64,000 nucleotides of DNA from Colias croceus (GCF_905220415.1 NC_059558.1:570501-634500); one strand, 5' to 3'; numbered from the stretch's first letter, positions 49,857 to 60,996 are shown. The notes: a model not told the origin generated them from the sequence alone. Program-made: numbers and translations.

Positions 49857-50061
49857 AGCTCGGAGCCATACTTCCCGTTCCTCGGCGGTCACGCGCCGCC
49901 CGCGGACTACCGGGCCGAGGGCGACGAGGACGGCACGGTCAAGTGCTGCTGCGTGTGCTACACGTTCCTGCGGCAGCAGTGGGAGCAGTACGACCGCGAG
50001 AACAAGCCGCACAGCCAGCGGTTCTATTGGATGAAGCGGCTCGATGGGAAACCGTTTATTG
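49857..50061 (+). CDS. Next exon of the same gene: second CxxC module
   Basis: The acceptor ends in CACGCAG (AG at 49855-49856) and the donor is TTG|GTGAGT (GT at 50062). The exon holds 68 codons plus one base, so it starts in phase 0, exactly as the preceding exon requires, and ends in phase 1. It begins SSEPYFPFLGGHAPP, has an acidic stretch (EGDEDG), then KCCCVCYTFLRQQWEQY and PHSQRFYWMKRLDGKPFI. Read across the splice, two Cys pairs (CFVC and CCVC) about 55 residues apart could build one zinc-binding fold, followed by an aromatic and basic segment. This composition is strongly protein-like and unlike the flanking DNA. The function is unknown to me; a nuclear adaptor-type protein would be a guess. 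No continuing exon in phase 1 could be supported in the remaining 13.9 kb. Confidence 0.85.
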
Positions 50062-50074
50062 GTGAGTGTGGGTA

Positions 50075-50235
50075 GTTGGTAATAAGGAGAGTGGTGTGTG
50101 CGGGTAGTTTGATATAATGTAGGGTTGTAAGGAAAGTGGTGTGTGTGTGAGGATAGTTGGATATTATATTATGTGTTGCAAGGAAAGTGGTGTGTTTGCG
50201 GGGATAGTTGGATATATGTATAGTATGGTGTGTCA
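50075..50235 (+). repeat. Degenerate G-rich minisatellite just inside the downstream intron
   Basis: About three imperfect units of 45-51 bp carry GGAAAGTGGTGTGTG and GGGATAGTTGGATAT, with GGA(A/G)AG landmarks at 50086, 50131 and 50182. The array begins only about 15 bases after the donor of the preceding exon, and the donor-proximal sequence (GTGTGGGTAGTTGG) resembles the unit. Confidence 0.6.
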
Positions 50236-50405
50236 GTTGACATCGAGCGGTTGGACTCTGTGGTTGGACTGAATGGACGGCTTGTTATATAGAATTTAGA
50301 TGCAGCTATTACTCGCTGTACAATGTACATAGATTATAATTTATAAGGCATTAATTATAGAGGACTTTTTAAATAGTAGTTTATATCGTCCGATATAACT
50401 TATGA

Positions 50406-50446
50406 AAGATTTATACACAAGATCTTAGATCTCGTGTATAAATCTT
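50406..50446. repeat. 41-bp near-perfect palindrome in the downstream intron
   Basis: AAGATTTATACACAAGATCT pairs with its inverted copy at 50427-50446 with one mismatch and a one-base centre. Confidence 0.75.
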
Positions 50447-51146
50447 AATCTAAAAGATAATTTACGACACTGTAATAATATTTTAAAGTGGTTTAACTCG
50501 TTTTTAAAAAGCTACTTGTCACGATTCTGCAAACATTTTTTTCCTGAAATTACTTATATACCCAGTGACCTATTATACTAGTAGACGCAGCATACGCCAA
50601 CATTATTGCACTAAAAAACAGCGTAATTAATACATACCTACTTACTAACGCATTATCACCAATACAGTTGTTCTCTCTTTCACTCTCACGCACGAGACAT
50701 AATACATGTCTCACTCATGTACTTCGTAATAACAACTGCCGATTAAAATACAAAAAGAACGTCCAGCCACGACGCTGAATGGTGCGTGACTAAGTGAAAC
50801 TCGGGCACTTACCTGAGTTTTTTCTTGCCAAAATAGAGAGCGGGTAACGTATCTAGCTCTTTTATATATCATAGTATATACCTATAACATAACAAAGAAC
50901 CCTTAGAATATATTATAGATCTCTAAATAATTCTTCACCACCGAAGCGACTATAATACGATTGATCGTCGTTAATTACATAATTATTTGATACCGTTAAT
51001 ATAATGAGTACATAATGCCATTATGCACGTGGGATCGATCGTGGGTTCGGTTCCCACGAGACGTTACCTTCTTTCTTACTGACCTTATATACGGGACTTT
51101 ATGGGTGAAACTAATAAAATGTGTAACGTATGTAAAATTATTGAAC

Positions 51147-51344
51147 ACTAGCTGTGCCCCGCGGTTTCATCCGCATTGTTCCGCTCCTATTCGTCATAGC
51201 GTGATGATATAGGTATAACCTATAGCATTCCTCGATAAATTGACTGTATAACAGTAAAATATTTTTTTAAATCGGCCCCGTGGTTCCTGAGATTAGCGCA
51301 TTCAAGCAAACAAACACTTCAGCTTACTAATATAAGTATAGAAT
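51147..51344 (+). repeat. SINE-like repeat family B
   Basis: Starts CACTAGCTGTGCCCCGCGGT, core AAATCGGCCCCGTGGTTCCT, and a degraded end. It lies in the intron downstream of the two supported exons. Confidence 0.72.
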
Positions 51345-51528
51345 ATAGATAACCTAACGGTGACGTCAAAGACTTTATTTCACAGGAGTGCTAAATAAAT
51401 ATATGTATTTATCTGCATACAAAATGTATTTTTTTTGTGCAAAACATCGTTATGTCGCACATTTCATGTTTAGTCATCATATCGCAAATGACGTCACAGT
51501 ATACAAACATCGACGTAGATAACTGATA

Positions 51529-51660
51529 GCTTTTCGTCCACGGCTTTGTCTAAAACTTAAAAAATTATATGCCTACTAAAAAAATTATGTACTAAATAAA
51601 ACCTTCCTCGAAATCCATTTTATCTTAATATGTTACATATATAAATCTCGTGTCGCATAT
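51529..51660 (+). repeat. Degraded fragment of SINE-like family C
   Basis: GATAGCTTTTCGTCCACGGC, TTTGTCTAAAACTTAAAAAA and AACCTTCCTCGAAATCCATT match the 5' half of family C. Confidence 0.5.
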
Positions 51661-53047
51661 TTTTATACACATTAGTTTGAAAAAATATATTTATTTTATC
51701 GGCTCGTGCGAAGCCGTGGTCATCAATTAGTTTATCATAAATGGAAATGCACCACGTTATGTAAATAAACACGTTTAACGAATAAGCAATTAAATGATGA
51801 TTAAAATAAACATGTTTTGTTTGTTAAATTTATCGTTTGTCGGATGCTGCATTTAATTTTCCAAATAGGTAGTATATACTATGTACTTAACTTTATTTCG
51901 TGAATCTAAATTTTGCTTATGGGTACATACCCAAACATTGGTTGTTGTAGGAAATCGCTAAGCGGATTTGAATGAATTGTATTTTCGAGATAGATGAACA
52001 TATTAGGCTTGTTTAATATAATTTATGTACTGTGCAGGATTTTTCTGTAAAAATTTTTCATCGCATTAGTGGCTGAGGATAAAAACTTGATTAAGTATAA
52101 GTTATTTATCATAATTTATGTAAAAATAAATAGAATAAAACAATTTAATTCGACAAAGTCTATACTAATTAGTCACAATAAAAAGTAGATGCTCTTAAAT
52201 TAATATAAACTAGTTTTGCACGTGCGTTCATTTGTCAAGATATTAGCTCTAATAAGCCATATGATAACATCATTGAGTTGATTGAGATTGTAAGTCAAAA
52301 ACGACTGGTCTAAATTTGATGATTGACTCGATTCGGACGAAAAACGAAACTTGATTTAATTATTATAAGAAAATATATGAGAAATCGTACTCACTACACT
52401 ATATATAGCTTTTGCACATAATACATTAAGTCACTAAAGTGTTTCTTCTTACCGTTAAATATACAACATTGCAGAAGCATATTTCAAGTTTTCCTTAAAA
52501 ATTAACTAATGAATTTCGCACGTCTCGTTTGCGTTTTCAAAGAAATTTTATAATAAAAATATATAAAAAAATTAAAAGCACGCAGCGCAACGTAGCACTT
52601 CCTGATATTTTTAAAAGGAGGAAAAATTTTTGTTAAAAAATTTCTCGCAGGAATTTTATTTGAGTCGCGTCGAGCTGAGAAAAAAGCCAAGGAGATGCGA
52701 ACTGGGTCACGGGTGGAGTAATGTTGTGTGCAATTTTGAAAAGTCGAAAACTATTTTTCCGCCGGCTTTTCAGTTTTCACGGTTTTTACGAAATGTCTTG
52801 TGTATTTGGAGAGGTTGGAATGTAGACTGGAGAGCTTCGAGTGGAATGTGGATTGTTGTGTTGGTGTAGTCGCGTTTTATATTGGGATAAAGATACATTT
52901 TATGTTTTTATTTTGTAGTTTTAAACTATGTGTAGTAAATTTTATCCGAATTAGAAGTTTATAATTTTTCATTCATTCATGTTGTATAGTAATATATTAA
53001 CGTTAAAAATAACTACATGAAAATAATCTATACGTATCTATTATTAA

Positions 53048-53163
53048 GGGCCGATTTTTCAATCCTTGGTTAAAATTTATCCGTCCAATAAAGTATTACA
53101 CTAAAATTTTAAAATGTCACCTGTAAACTGTCAAATACGGACAATTAGAATACATTTTTTTAG
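53048..53163. mobile_element. Same MITE family, copy 2, right end missing
   Basis: Starts GGGCCGATTTTTCAATCC after TAA and runs in the opposite internal orientation to the copy at 12250. It breaks off after GGACAATTAGAATACATTTTT. Confidence 0.7.
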
Positions 53164-53497
53164 TCGTAATAAATGAGTTTTGTAACAAGACATGAACAAC
53201 CGGAACCACCAGGTCAGTATAATAAGTAAAAGCATGCTAGAATATAAAATTTCGCAATTTGAAAGATGACATCAGCTTCCCATACATAAATAACTAATGC
53301 GAATGAAAAACATGAGTAAAAGCGGTCGTATTTTATTAATAGCTACTTATTTTATTCAGCTTATTATAAAGGCTATAAAAAACTATTAAAAATAACGTTC
53401 ACATTCACATATACGTCGCAAAAGCAACCTCAATAGAATTCACTCTAAAAACATTTCACTCTGATTCTCTTCTCACTTCAAACTTTTAATATGATAA

Positions 53498-53703
53498 ACT
53501 AGCTTTCCGCCCGCGGCTTCGCCCGCGTTTTCAAAGACAAACCCGCATAGTTCCCGTTCCCGCGGGATTTCCGGGATAAAACCTATCCTGTGTTAATACA
53601 AGATACCCTCTATATGTGTGCTAAATAACATTATAATCAGTTCAGTAGTATTTGCGTGCACACACACACATCCTCACAAACTTTCGCATCTATAATGTTA
53701 GTA
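53498..53703 (+). repeat. SINE-like repeat family A
   Basis: Starts ACTAGCTTTCCGCCCGCGGC and ends near CTATAATGTTAGTAGG. Next to it lies the 15-bp minisatellite. Confidence 0.75.
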
Positions 53704-53707
53704 GGAC

Positions 53708-54470
53708 CGCGTCACTTTACCTCCTGTCACATAAACTTACGTAACTTTAACTCCCGTCACTTTAGCTTCCGTCAATTTACCTCCCGCCACTTTTGTCATT
53801 CGTTATTTTAAACTACATTTAAAGTTTCATTTATTATCTATAAGTATCTATTCCCTAAAAAGAAATAATTTTGACCAACTTTCACTTTAACTTTAACTCC
53901 CGCCACTAACTCGCGTCACTTTACCTCCCATCACTTTAGCTCCCGCCACTTTAACTGACGACACTTTACCTCCTGTCATTTTACCTCCCGTCACTTTAAC
54001 TTCCGCTACTTTACCTCCCGTCACTTTAACTTCCACCACTTTACCTCCCGTCACTTTAACTTGCGTCACTTTACCTCCCGTCACTTTAGCTTCCGTCACT
54101 TTACCTCCCGACACTTTTGTCATTCGTTATTTTAAACTACATTTAAAGTTTCAATTATTATCTATAAGTAATAAGTATCTATTCCCTAGATAAAAATAAT
54201 TTTGACCAACTTTCACTTTAATTTTAACTCCCGCCACTTTAACTCGCGTCACTTTACCTCCCATCACTTTAGCTCCCGTCATTTACCTCCCGTCATTTTA
54301 CCTCCCGTCACTTTACCTCCCGCCACTCTTACTCGCGTCACCTTAACATGCGTCACTTTACCTCCCGTCACTTTAGCTCCCGTCACTTTAGCTCCCGTCA
54401 CTTTAGCTCCCGTCGCTTTAACTCGCGTCACTATAACTCCGGGCACTTTAAATCGCGTCACTTTTTAAAC
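53708..54470. repeat. 15-bp minisatellite with higher-order blocks
   Basis: Units of about 15 bp with consensus TCACTTTACCTCCCG and variants (TTAACTTCCG, TTAGCTCCCG, TTAACTCGCG). Three blocks are separated by a recurring ~100-bp spacer (ACTACATTTAAAGTTTCA to AATTTTGACCAACTTTCAC) near 53813, 54131 and 54471, so the array has a higher-order period of about 330 bp. Because the unit is a multiple of three, both strands read through as Val/Thr/Lys/Gly or Leu/Pro/Val/Thr repeats at 53893-54123 (-), 54202-54468 (+) and 54279-54461 (-). These are artefacts of the array, not genes. Confidence 0.9.
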
Positions 54471-54561
54471 TACATTCAAAATTTACCTTTTTATCTATAA
54501 GTATCTATTTATTCCCTAAATCGAAATAATTTTGACTTTAACTTTAACACGCCGTATAGCA

Positions 54562-54918
54562 AAAAACCGGCCAAGTGCGAGTCGGACTCGCGCTCCGAGG
54601 GCTCCGAACAAACCTATTTTTTTTTATAATGTTGTAACATAAAAATTTATGTTTCTAGCAATTTTTCCTTTATCTGTGTTATAAGACATTACTTTCACCA
54701 AATTTCAAGGCTCTGTGTGCATGAGAAGTACCCTGTAGGTTTTGAGTTCCATGTAAATGTCGAAATTTGCGAAAATTTTCAGCATTTACGGCTGTATCTT
54801 TTGATGCGTTGGCTTGTGAGTTTGACTTTTTCACAGCATCAAGGGACCGTAGACTTGAGTACCTATTCGATATAAATATCAGCTTGATAACAAAAACAAA
54901 AACATGACTGGAAACAGT
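54562..54918 (+). repeat. Left part of an older dispersed repeat hosting the foldback insertion
   Basis: Begins AAACCGGCCAAGTGCGAGTC, GGACTCGCGCTCCGAGGG, the recognisable 5' end of a common lepidopteran dispersed repeat of unclear class. The A/T-rich body continues to the foldback target site and resumes at 57949. Confidence 0.6.
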
Positions 54919-54946
54919 AAAATCAACACCTATGTGAAGTTGGCAA

Positions 54947-55486
54947 CTAACTGAATAAAAATGAGTGTTTCTCAATTCTATACGATTGTACTAGGTTTGT
55001 ACCGGATTGTACCGCTTTTTATTTTGTTTGTACCCCAAAGAGGTGGGGAGAAACATAGGGTCGTAGTTATATAGTTCGCTGCTAACTGAATAAAAATGAG
55101 TGTTTCTCAATTCTATTCGATTGTACTAGGTTTGTACCGGATTGTACCGCTTTTTATTTCGTTTGTACCCCAAAGAGGTGGGGAGAAACATAGGGTCGTA
55201 GTTATATAGTTCGCTGCTAACTGAATAAAAATGAGTGTTTCTCAATTCTATTCGATTGTACTAGGTTTGTACCGGATTGTACCGCTTTTTATTTCGTTTG
55301 TACCCCAAAGAGGTGGGGAGAAACATAGGGTCTTAGTTATATAGTTCGCTGCTAACTGAATAAAAATGAGTGTTTCTCAATTCTATTCGATTGTACTAGG
55401 TTTGTACCAGAACGTACCGCTTTTTATTTCGTTTTTACCACAAAGAGGTGGGGGGAAACATAGGGTCGTAGTTATATAGTTCGCTG
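54947..55486 (-). repeat. Left-arm A array of foldback element, four 135-bp units
   Basis: Exact 135-bp period. Each unit carries CTAACTGAATAAAAATGAG, GTACTAGGTTTGTACCGGA, CCCCAAAGAGGTGGGG and CATAGGGTCGTAGTTATATA. Units 1-3 are nearly identical; the fourth differs (ACCAGAACGTACCGC), matching a variant also found in the right arm. Confidence 0.92.
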
Positions 55487-55693
55487 CCGACCTAGAAATA
55501 CAGATTTTTTTTAAATGCTAACTCAAAGTGGTTGTGTGGTCGATGCTCAAAGCATTTCGTTTGTACCGGATTGTACCGTTATCAGAACCGAAAAAAAAAA
55601 TATTAAAAAACTAATATTCACGTTTATATAAATATACATGAAGATACTAAAGAAAATTCGACTAACTGAATAAAAATGAAAATTCGACTAACT

Positions 55694-56094
55694 GTGTAAA
55701 AATTTATTATGGCCATTTTCTCATTAGGTTAAGTACTTTCGATATCAGTTTAAAGTTTTTTGATATCTGTAATAGTTACAGAATAATCGCCTGTGCACAC
55801 TTAACGATTACACCCTGTATATCTGTCAACTGTGGTTGTAATCTTGTGGAATTACGAAAGTTTCCCAAGAATACATTCGTAATCGGTGGTTTTCTCTATT
55901 GGAAGAAGGTATGGAAGGTTTGCCCAGCGGTACAAACGATGAGAAACGGAACACTTATCGTAATATTCAATTATCACGTAATATAGTCGAAGTAGGTCGA
56001 AAATGAATTGTGGAAGTGGTGCTCTTGAGTGCTCAATGATGATTCAAAAATATTATGTGAATCAGCAAAGAATTAGCGACAATGTTTTTTTACA
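55694..56094. other. Unique core of the foldback element
   Basis: This 400-bp loop has no repeat unit. A short frame at 56003-56194 runs into the right arm and is not convincing. The stretch around 55850-55950 reads in one frame as FVIGGFLYWKKVWK, but with no intact domain; I could not assign it. Confidence 0.55.
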
Positions 56095-56096
56095 GA

Positions 56097-57920
56097 ACTA
56101 TATAACTACGACCCTATGTTTCTCCCCACCTCTTTGGAGTACAAACGAAATAAAAAGCGGTACGTTCTGGTACAAACCTAGTACAATCGAATAGAATTGA
56201 GAAACACTCATTTTTATTCAGTTAGCAGCGAACTATATAACTACGACCCTATGTTTCTCCCCACCTCTTTGGGGTACAAACGAAATAAAAAGCGGTACAT
56301 TCTGGTACAAACCTAGTACAATCGAATAGAATTGAGACACACTCATTTTTATTCAGTTAGTCGAATTTTCTTTAGTATCTTCATGTATATTTATATAAAC
56401 GTGAATATTAGTTTTTTTATATATTTTTTTCGGTTCTGATAACGCCACAATCCGGTACAAACGAAATGCTTTGAGTTAGCATTTAAAAAAATGCTGTATT
56501 TCTAGGTCGGCAGCGAACTATATAACTACGACCCTATGTTTCTCCCCACCTCTTTGGGGTACAAACGAAATAAAAAGCGGTACAATCCGGTACAAACCTA
56601 GTACAATCGCATAGAATTGAGAAACACTCATTTTTATTCAGTTAGTCGAATTTTCTTTAGTATCTTCATGTATATTTATATAAACGTGAATATTAGTTTT
56701 TTTATATATTTTTTTCGGTTCTGATAACGGTACAATCCGGTACAAACGAAATGCTTTGAGTTAGCATAAAAAAATGCTGTATTTCTAGGTCGGCAGCAAA
56801 CTATATAACTACGACCCTTTGTTTCCCCCCACCTCTTTGGGGTACAAACGAAATAAAAACGGTACGTTCTGGTACAAACCTAGTACAATCGAATAGAATT
56901 GAGAAACACTCATTTTTATTCAGTTAGTCGAATTTTCTTTAGTATCTTCATAAATATTTATATGTATAAACGTGAATATTAGTTTTTTAATATATTTTTT
57001 TTTCGGTTCTGATAACGGTTCAATCCGGTACAAACGAAATGCTCTGAGTTAGCATTTAAAAAAATGCTGTATTTCTAGGTCGGCAGCGAACTATATAACT
57101 ACGACCCTATGTTTCTCCCCACTTTTTTGGGGTACAAACGAAATAAAAAGCGGTACAATCCGATACAAACCTAGTACAATCGAATAGAATTGAGAAACAC
57201 TCATTTTTATTCAGTTAGTCGAATTTTCTTTAGTATCTTCATGTATATTTATATAAACGTGAATATGATTTTTTTTTATTTTTTTTTCGGTTCTGATAAC
57301 GGTACAATCCGGTACAAACGAAATGCTTTGAGTTAGCATTTAAAAAAATGCTGTATTTCTAGGTCGGCAGCGAACTATATAACTATGACCCTATGTTTCT
57401 CCCCACCTCTTTGGGGTACAAACGAAATAAAAAGCGGTACAATCCGGTACAAACCTAGTACAATCGCATAGAATTGAGAAACACTCATTTTTATTCAGTT
57501 AGTCGAATTTTCTTTAGTATCTTCATGTATATTTATATAAACGTGAATATTAGTTTTTTTATATATTTTTTTCGGTTCTGATAACGGTACAATCCGGTAC
57601 AAACGAAATGCTTTGAGTTAGCATTAAAAAAATGCTGTATTTCTAGGTCAGCAGCAAACTATATAACTACGATCCTATGTTCCCCCCACCTCTTTGGGGT
57701 ACAAACGAAATAAAAAGCGGTACGTTCTGGTACAAACCTAGTACAATCGAATAGAATTGAGAAACACTCATTTTTATTCAGTTAGCAGCGAACTATATAA
57801 CTACGACCCTATGTTTCTCCCCACCTCTTTGGGGTACAAACGAAATAAAAAGCGGTACAATCCGGTACAAACCTAGTACAATCGTATAGAATTGAGAAAC
57901 ACTCATTTTTATTCAGTTAG
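56097..57920 (+). repeat. Right-arm A/B array of foldback element
   Basis: Eight A units (starts near 56097, 56231, 56516, 56798, 57089, 57371, 57655, 57786) and five B units (starts near 56361, 56646, 56928, 57218, 57501). B units carry TCGAATTTTCTTTAGTATC, TATAAACGTGAATATTAG and GGTTCTGATAACGGTAC. The ABAB alternation suggests the AB pair was amplified as one ~285-bp unit. Two A variants (GTACGTTCTGG and GTACAATCCGG) alternate. Confidence 0.9.
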
Positions 57921-57948
57921 TTGCCAACTTCACATAGGTAAAATCAAC

Positions 57949-58130
57949 AGCTTTTCAAATTCACGACAAATCTAATAAAAATATTTCTGTTGCCTAATTT
58001 TTGTCATTTTCGAAGCCAAATTTTTTATTTTTTTTTTTGGAAATACAACTAACTAGGAAACCTATAGCATCTAAGGTTAGACAACCAATCAGAGCCACGC
58101 TTGAGGCGTGGCACGAAAATTCGCGATGCA
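57949..58130 (+). repeat. Right part of the repeat split by the foldback element
   Basis: Follows the 9-bp target duplication directly. It contains poly-T and a GC-rich end (GCCACGCTTGAGGCGTGGC, itself a hairpin at about 58096-58114). The true right boundary is not certain. Confidence 0.4.
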
Positions 58131-58181
58131 CGTGAGTCTGATAGAATAAATTTGTTAAAATAATGCAGCAAAATATAAATA

Positions 58182-58291
58182 ATATTGGTCGGAACCGGGA
58201 GAACCGGGTTTCATATTATTCAGACCCGGTTCTCAAGATCATCAAAAAACCGTTTTTCGAAACCGGGTAAACCCGGGTGCATGCCCTAGTA
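58182..58291 (+). repeat. GC-rich dispersed-repeat end (ACCCGGG motifs)
   Basis: Contains GGAACCGGGAGAACCGGG, ACCCGGTTCTCAAGATC and CCGGGTAAACCCGGGTGCAT. Read from the right it begins TAGGGCATGCACCCGGG, reminiscent of a hAT-type terminus, but no left end or 8-bp target duplication was established. Confidence 0.35.
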
Positions 58292-60276
58292 GGACGTGAA
58301 GGAGCAAATTAAATTCCGTCTAGATGAAAAAAATATTCGGCGATATCTCACTGTGTGGACTGTGGATCGATTTTAACAGAATTTCAATATCTAAACGACA
58401 CCCCTCCTAGGGGGAGGTGGCCACTACCCACCCTACACGAAAATATTTTTATCTTTTATTGAGCCTCGTCATTTCACACGTATTCGCGTGCCTAGAATAT
58501 TTTTTAGGTATATCGCTGTAAGTACGTAATTTTTGGCGTCTACCTATGTACAGGGTGGATAATTTCCTCTTTTTGTGGCGGCGTTACGGAGGAGGGTGAT
58601 TGGTTTATCGGTTTATATTTATGTTTCGTGAAGGACATTGAAATTACGTATTGGTATTATGAGTGTGTAATGAATCTTTATGAGGTATATTTTCAATATG
58701 GTAAAAGTATTTTTGTGTCTTACTCTTATTGAGTTGTGAATTGTGATTCGTATAGGTACGTAAATGTAAAATAGCTCTCTCATTATATTTTTCAAAATAT
58801 CCATATTAGCTAAATAGAATTTTGTAGAGAGCAAACTATTCAGAGGTAGATTTGAGTTTTTGACGCTGTTTTTTTTTTTCGTTTGCTTTCTAACACCTTT
58901 CTAACATAAAAGTATTAGCGAAATCGATCCAGCTGTTCACGTGTAATATACCAAGGGACATAGGTATTCATTTGTACATAATATCTATCAATAAACGCAG
59001 ACATAGTATATCTCATTAATCATGGCATCTTGTTCCGCGGCCAGGGTAACGAGACACCATGAATAATGCATGCAGAGGAGACGGGGGACGATCTAGTCTA
59101 CGGTTTTTTTTTTTGTTTGAAAATTTTATACGTCTGTTTGCATGTCTATTACCCGTTTGGATTGATGCGAATTTAATTGATATTGTAATTTTAAAGGTTG
59201 GTGTATAGAATATTACGCGTTGGATATTTTTTTAGATTAACTTATACATACTTCTACAAAATAAAAATGAATCACAAAATGTGTTGTGTTGGTAAACGCA
59301 TAACTCAAGTACGGCTGAATCGATTTCGTTAATTTTTTTTTATAATATTAATTCAAGTACGAAAAAAGAGAAAACGTAAACATGTACCCGGGCGAACCGC
59401 TAGTAACTACCTACTTATATAAAAGTAGGTAGGTATAGTATCATTGGTATTTATGAAATAATAATATGCCACCCTTTATTTAGAAACCGGCTTCTAAAAG
59501 TATAATGCCTGTGCTGTATTATGTTTTATTTAGTTTATAATGAGTGTTTAATACATATTTCTTAAGAAAATTTACTAGTGGTATTTATAACCATGGTCAC
59601 GAATGTGGCAATTTATGTTGTTCTCAACACGTTCCAACAATAATTTCATAAATATTATGTCGCGGCTAATAATAAAAATAACTCAAACTTTTTTCGTGTA
59701 ATTCTTTTTAACACGTTTTAGTATTACCACATTAAATGAGAACAAATAGATAAATAAATATCTATGAATAGAGGATAAATAAATATTTATATACTAAAAA
59801 AAAACTTTGACCTCTTAGGATACTGCAAGATACATAGCTATAGAAAATTTACGAGTAAAACAGATGTGAAATACATCTGCCCCGTAAGGGAACAGGGATA
59901 TTTACTGAATGTCTGAACTCTGTAGCTATTAAATTTAATATAGTCAGTCATATCTCATTGATTTGCTCAATAATTTCTGTATAGTTTGACGAGATGAACC
60001 CTAAGAAAGTTTTGCAAGTAAAATATAAATGTGCATTTTTAATTTCTACGCAGATTGATACTGTTGAAGAGAGCTCTCCAAAGAAGTCTATTTGAATGAC
60101 GGTTTAAGCTAGCATTTACTAAATATGTATGCTTTTCATTCTCCGTAGAGAAATAATGCTATGAAATCTTTACAAAACGCAAGCTAAAAAAAAACGTTAG
60201 CTAACATTTCAAACTCAAACATTTATTTATTCAATAAGACTTCTTCTAGACGCACTTTTGAAACGTCATTACATAT
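58292..60276. other. Probable intronic or intergenic DNA
   Basis: Apart from the family E copy at 59268, nothing is recognised. Confidence 0.5.
59268..59404 (-). repeat. SINE-like family E, reverse
   Basis: GAATCACAAAATGTGTTGTG, GTTGGTAAACGCATAACTCA and CCCGGGCGAACCGCTAGT. Confidence 0.65.
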
Positions 60277-60996
60277 TGCACGCCTCATAAGCGAAGCGTT
60301 GAGGTGGGTACTACTGTCACTTCGCGCAAAACATCTGATTTTTCAAACTTAAAATGTCTTTATGTATCATACATTGCACTTGTAAGATAATACATACACA
60401 CACATATTAAGAAAAAAACACTATTTTTAACATTCATGATATTTTTGATGTCATTTATGTTATGTAAACTAGTTAAAAAACAGTTTAAAAAAGTTCTGTC
60501 TTGGACGTCCGTGTGTCTGTATGTGCGGAGGATTTTCTTGTTAACACGATAGCGACCGAAATACTTTACTAATCGAGTCTTTTTTTTTCTCTTACGCTTG
60601 AGTATGCTCAGGAATAGAACCCTTTCATTTTTCAGGGACTGATTCGATGTGGTTTAATTGTTATTAAATAAACAAAAAAAAAATATCGACTGTTCTCCAT
60701 AATTTTAGTATATCTATATATATTCTTTATTTTTTTTTTATATTTATAGTGTACTCAAAATTCACCATTATAAACTCGATTCTTTATACTATAAGCCAAG
60801 GTTTAAAAAAATAAGTTGGTAGTCAGTCCCTTAAACCTGCGCAGTTTCACATCTAGGTGGGGCCACAAGAAAAATAGCTCAATTATTCCGGTACCGCTTT
60901 CTTTACTTTTCCAACTGTTTTATTTTATTTCTTTTTTATATTTATAGTGTATAAATAATCAATTTTATTGTAAAGGATGAGATTATGAGGCGTGCA
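60277..60996. mobile_element. Candidate 720-bp element with 14-bp inverted ends
   Basis: TGCACGCCTCATAA at the left is exactly inverted at the right. The interior has runs of A and T, two copies of TATATTTATAGTGTA (about 60740 and 60938) and no coding frame. No target duplication was found. Confidence 0.4.

Larger units (their letters stand above)
54928..57939. mobile_element. Foldback element with tandemly built inverted arms
   Basis: A 3,012-bp element begins ACCTATGTGAAGTTGGCAAC and ends with its reverse complement, flanked by a perfect 9-bp target duplication AAAATCAAC (54919-54927 and 57940-57948; the match can also be read as 11 bp). The left arm holds four direct 135-bp units (starts near 54947, 55082, 55217, 55352) and one unit of a second type (about 55486-55660). 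The right arm holds the same units inverted, in order AABABABABABAA, where A is ~130-135 bp and B ~145-155 bp. A unique core of about 400 bp (55694-56094) separates the arms. Arms of tandem units, a unique loop and 9-bp duplications are features of Drosophila FB elements, which are linked to Mutator-like transposons. No transposase frame is visible. Confidence 0.88.

Noticed and set aside
51028..51060. tRNA-like GGGTTCGGTTCCCACGAG
   Set aside because: Only a T-arm-like hairpin; no cloverleaf could be drawn.
51361..51496. Two further perfect TGACGTCA sites 128 bp apart
   Set aside because: Isolated in AT-rich intron sequence with no other promoter features; noted only as possible regulatory sites.
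52640..52724. Possible next exon of the gene after 50061 (acceptor TTTCTCGCAG, Lys/Glu-rich frame in phase 1)
   Set aside because: The phase fits and the first codon would restore Gly, but the frame is short, ends in TAA after about 27 codons and has no recognisable conservation; a chance match is likely.
53893..54468. Long Val/Thr/Lys/Gly and Leu/Pro/Val/Thr repeat frames on both strands
   Set aside because: They are read-through of the 15-bp minisatellite, whose unit is a multiple of three; no start, splice or domain evidence.
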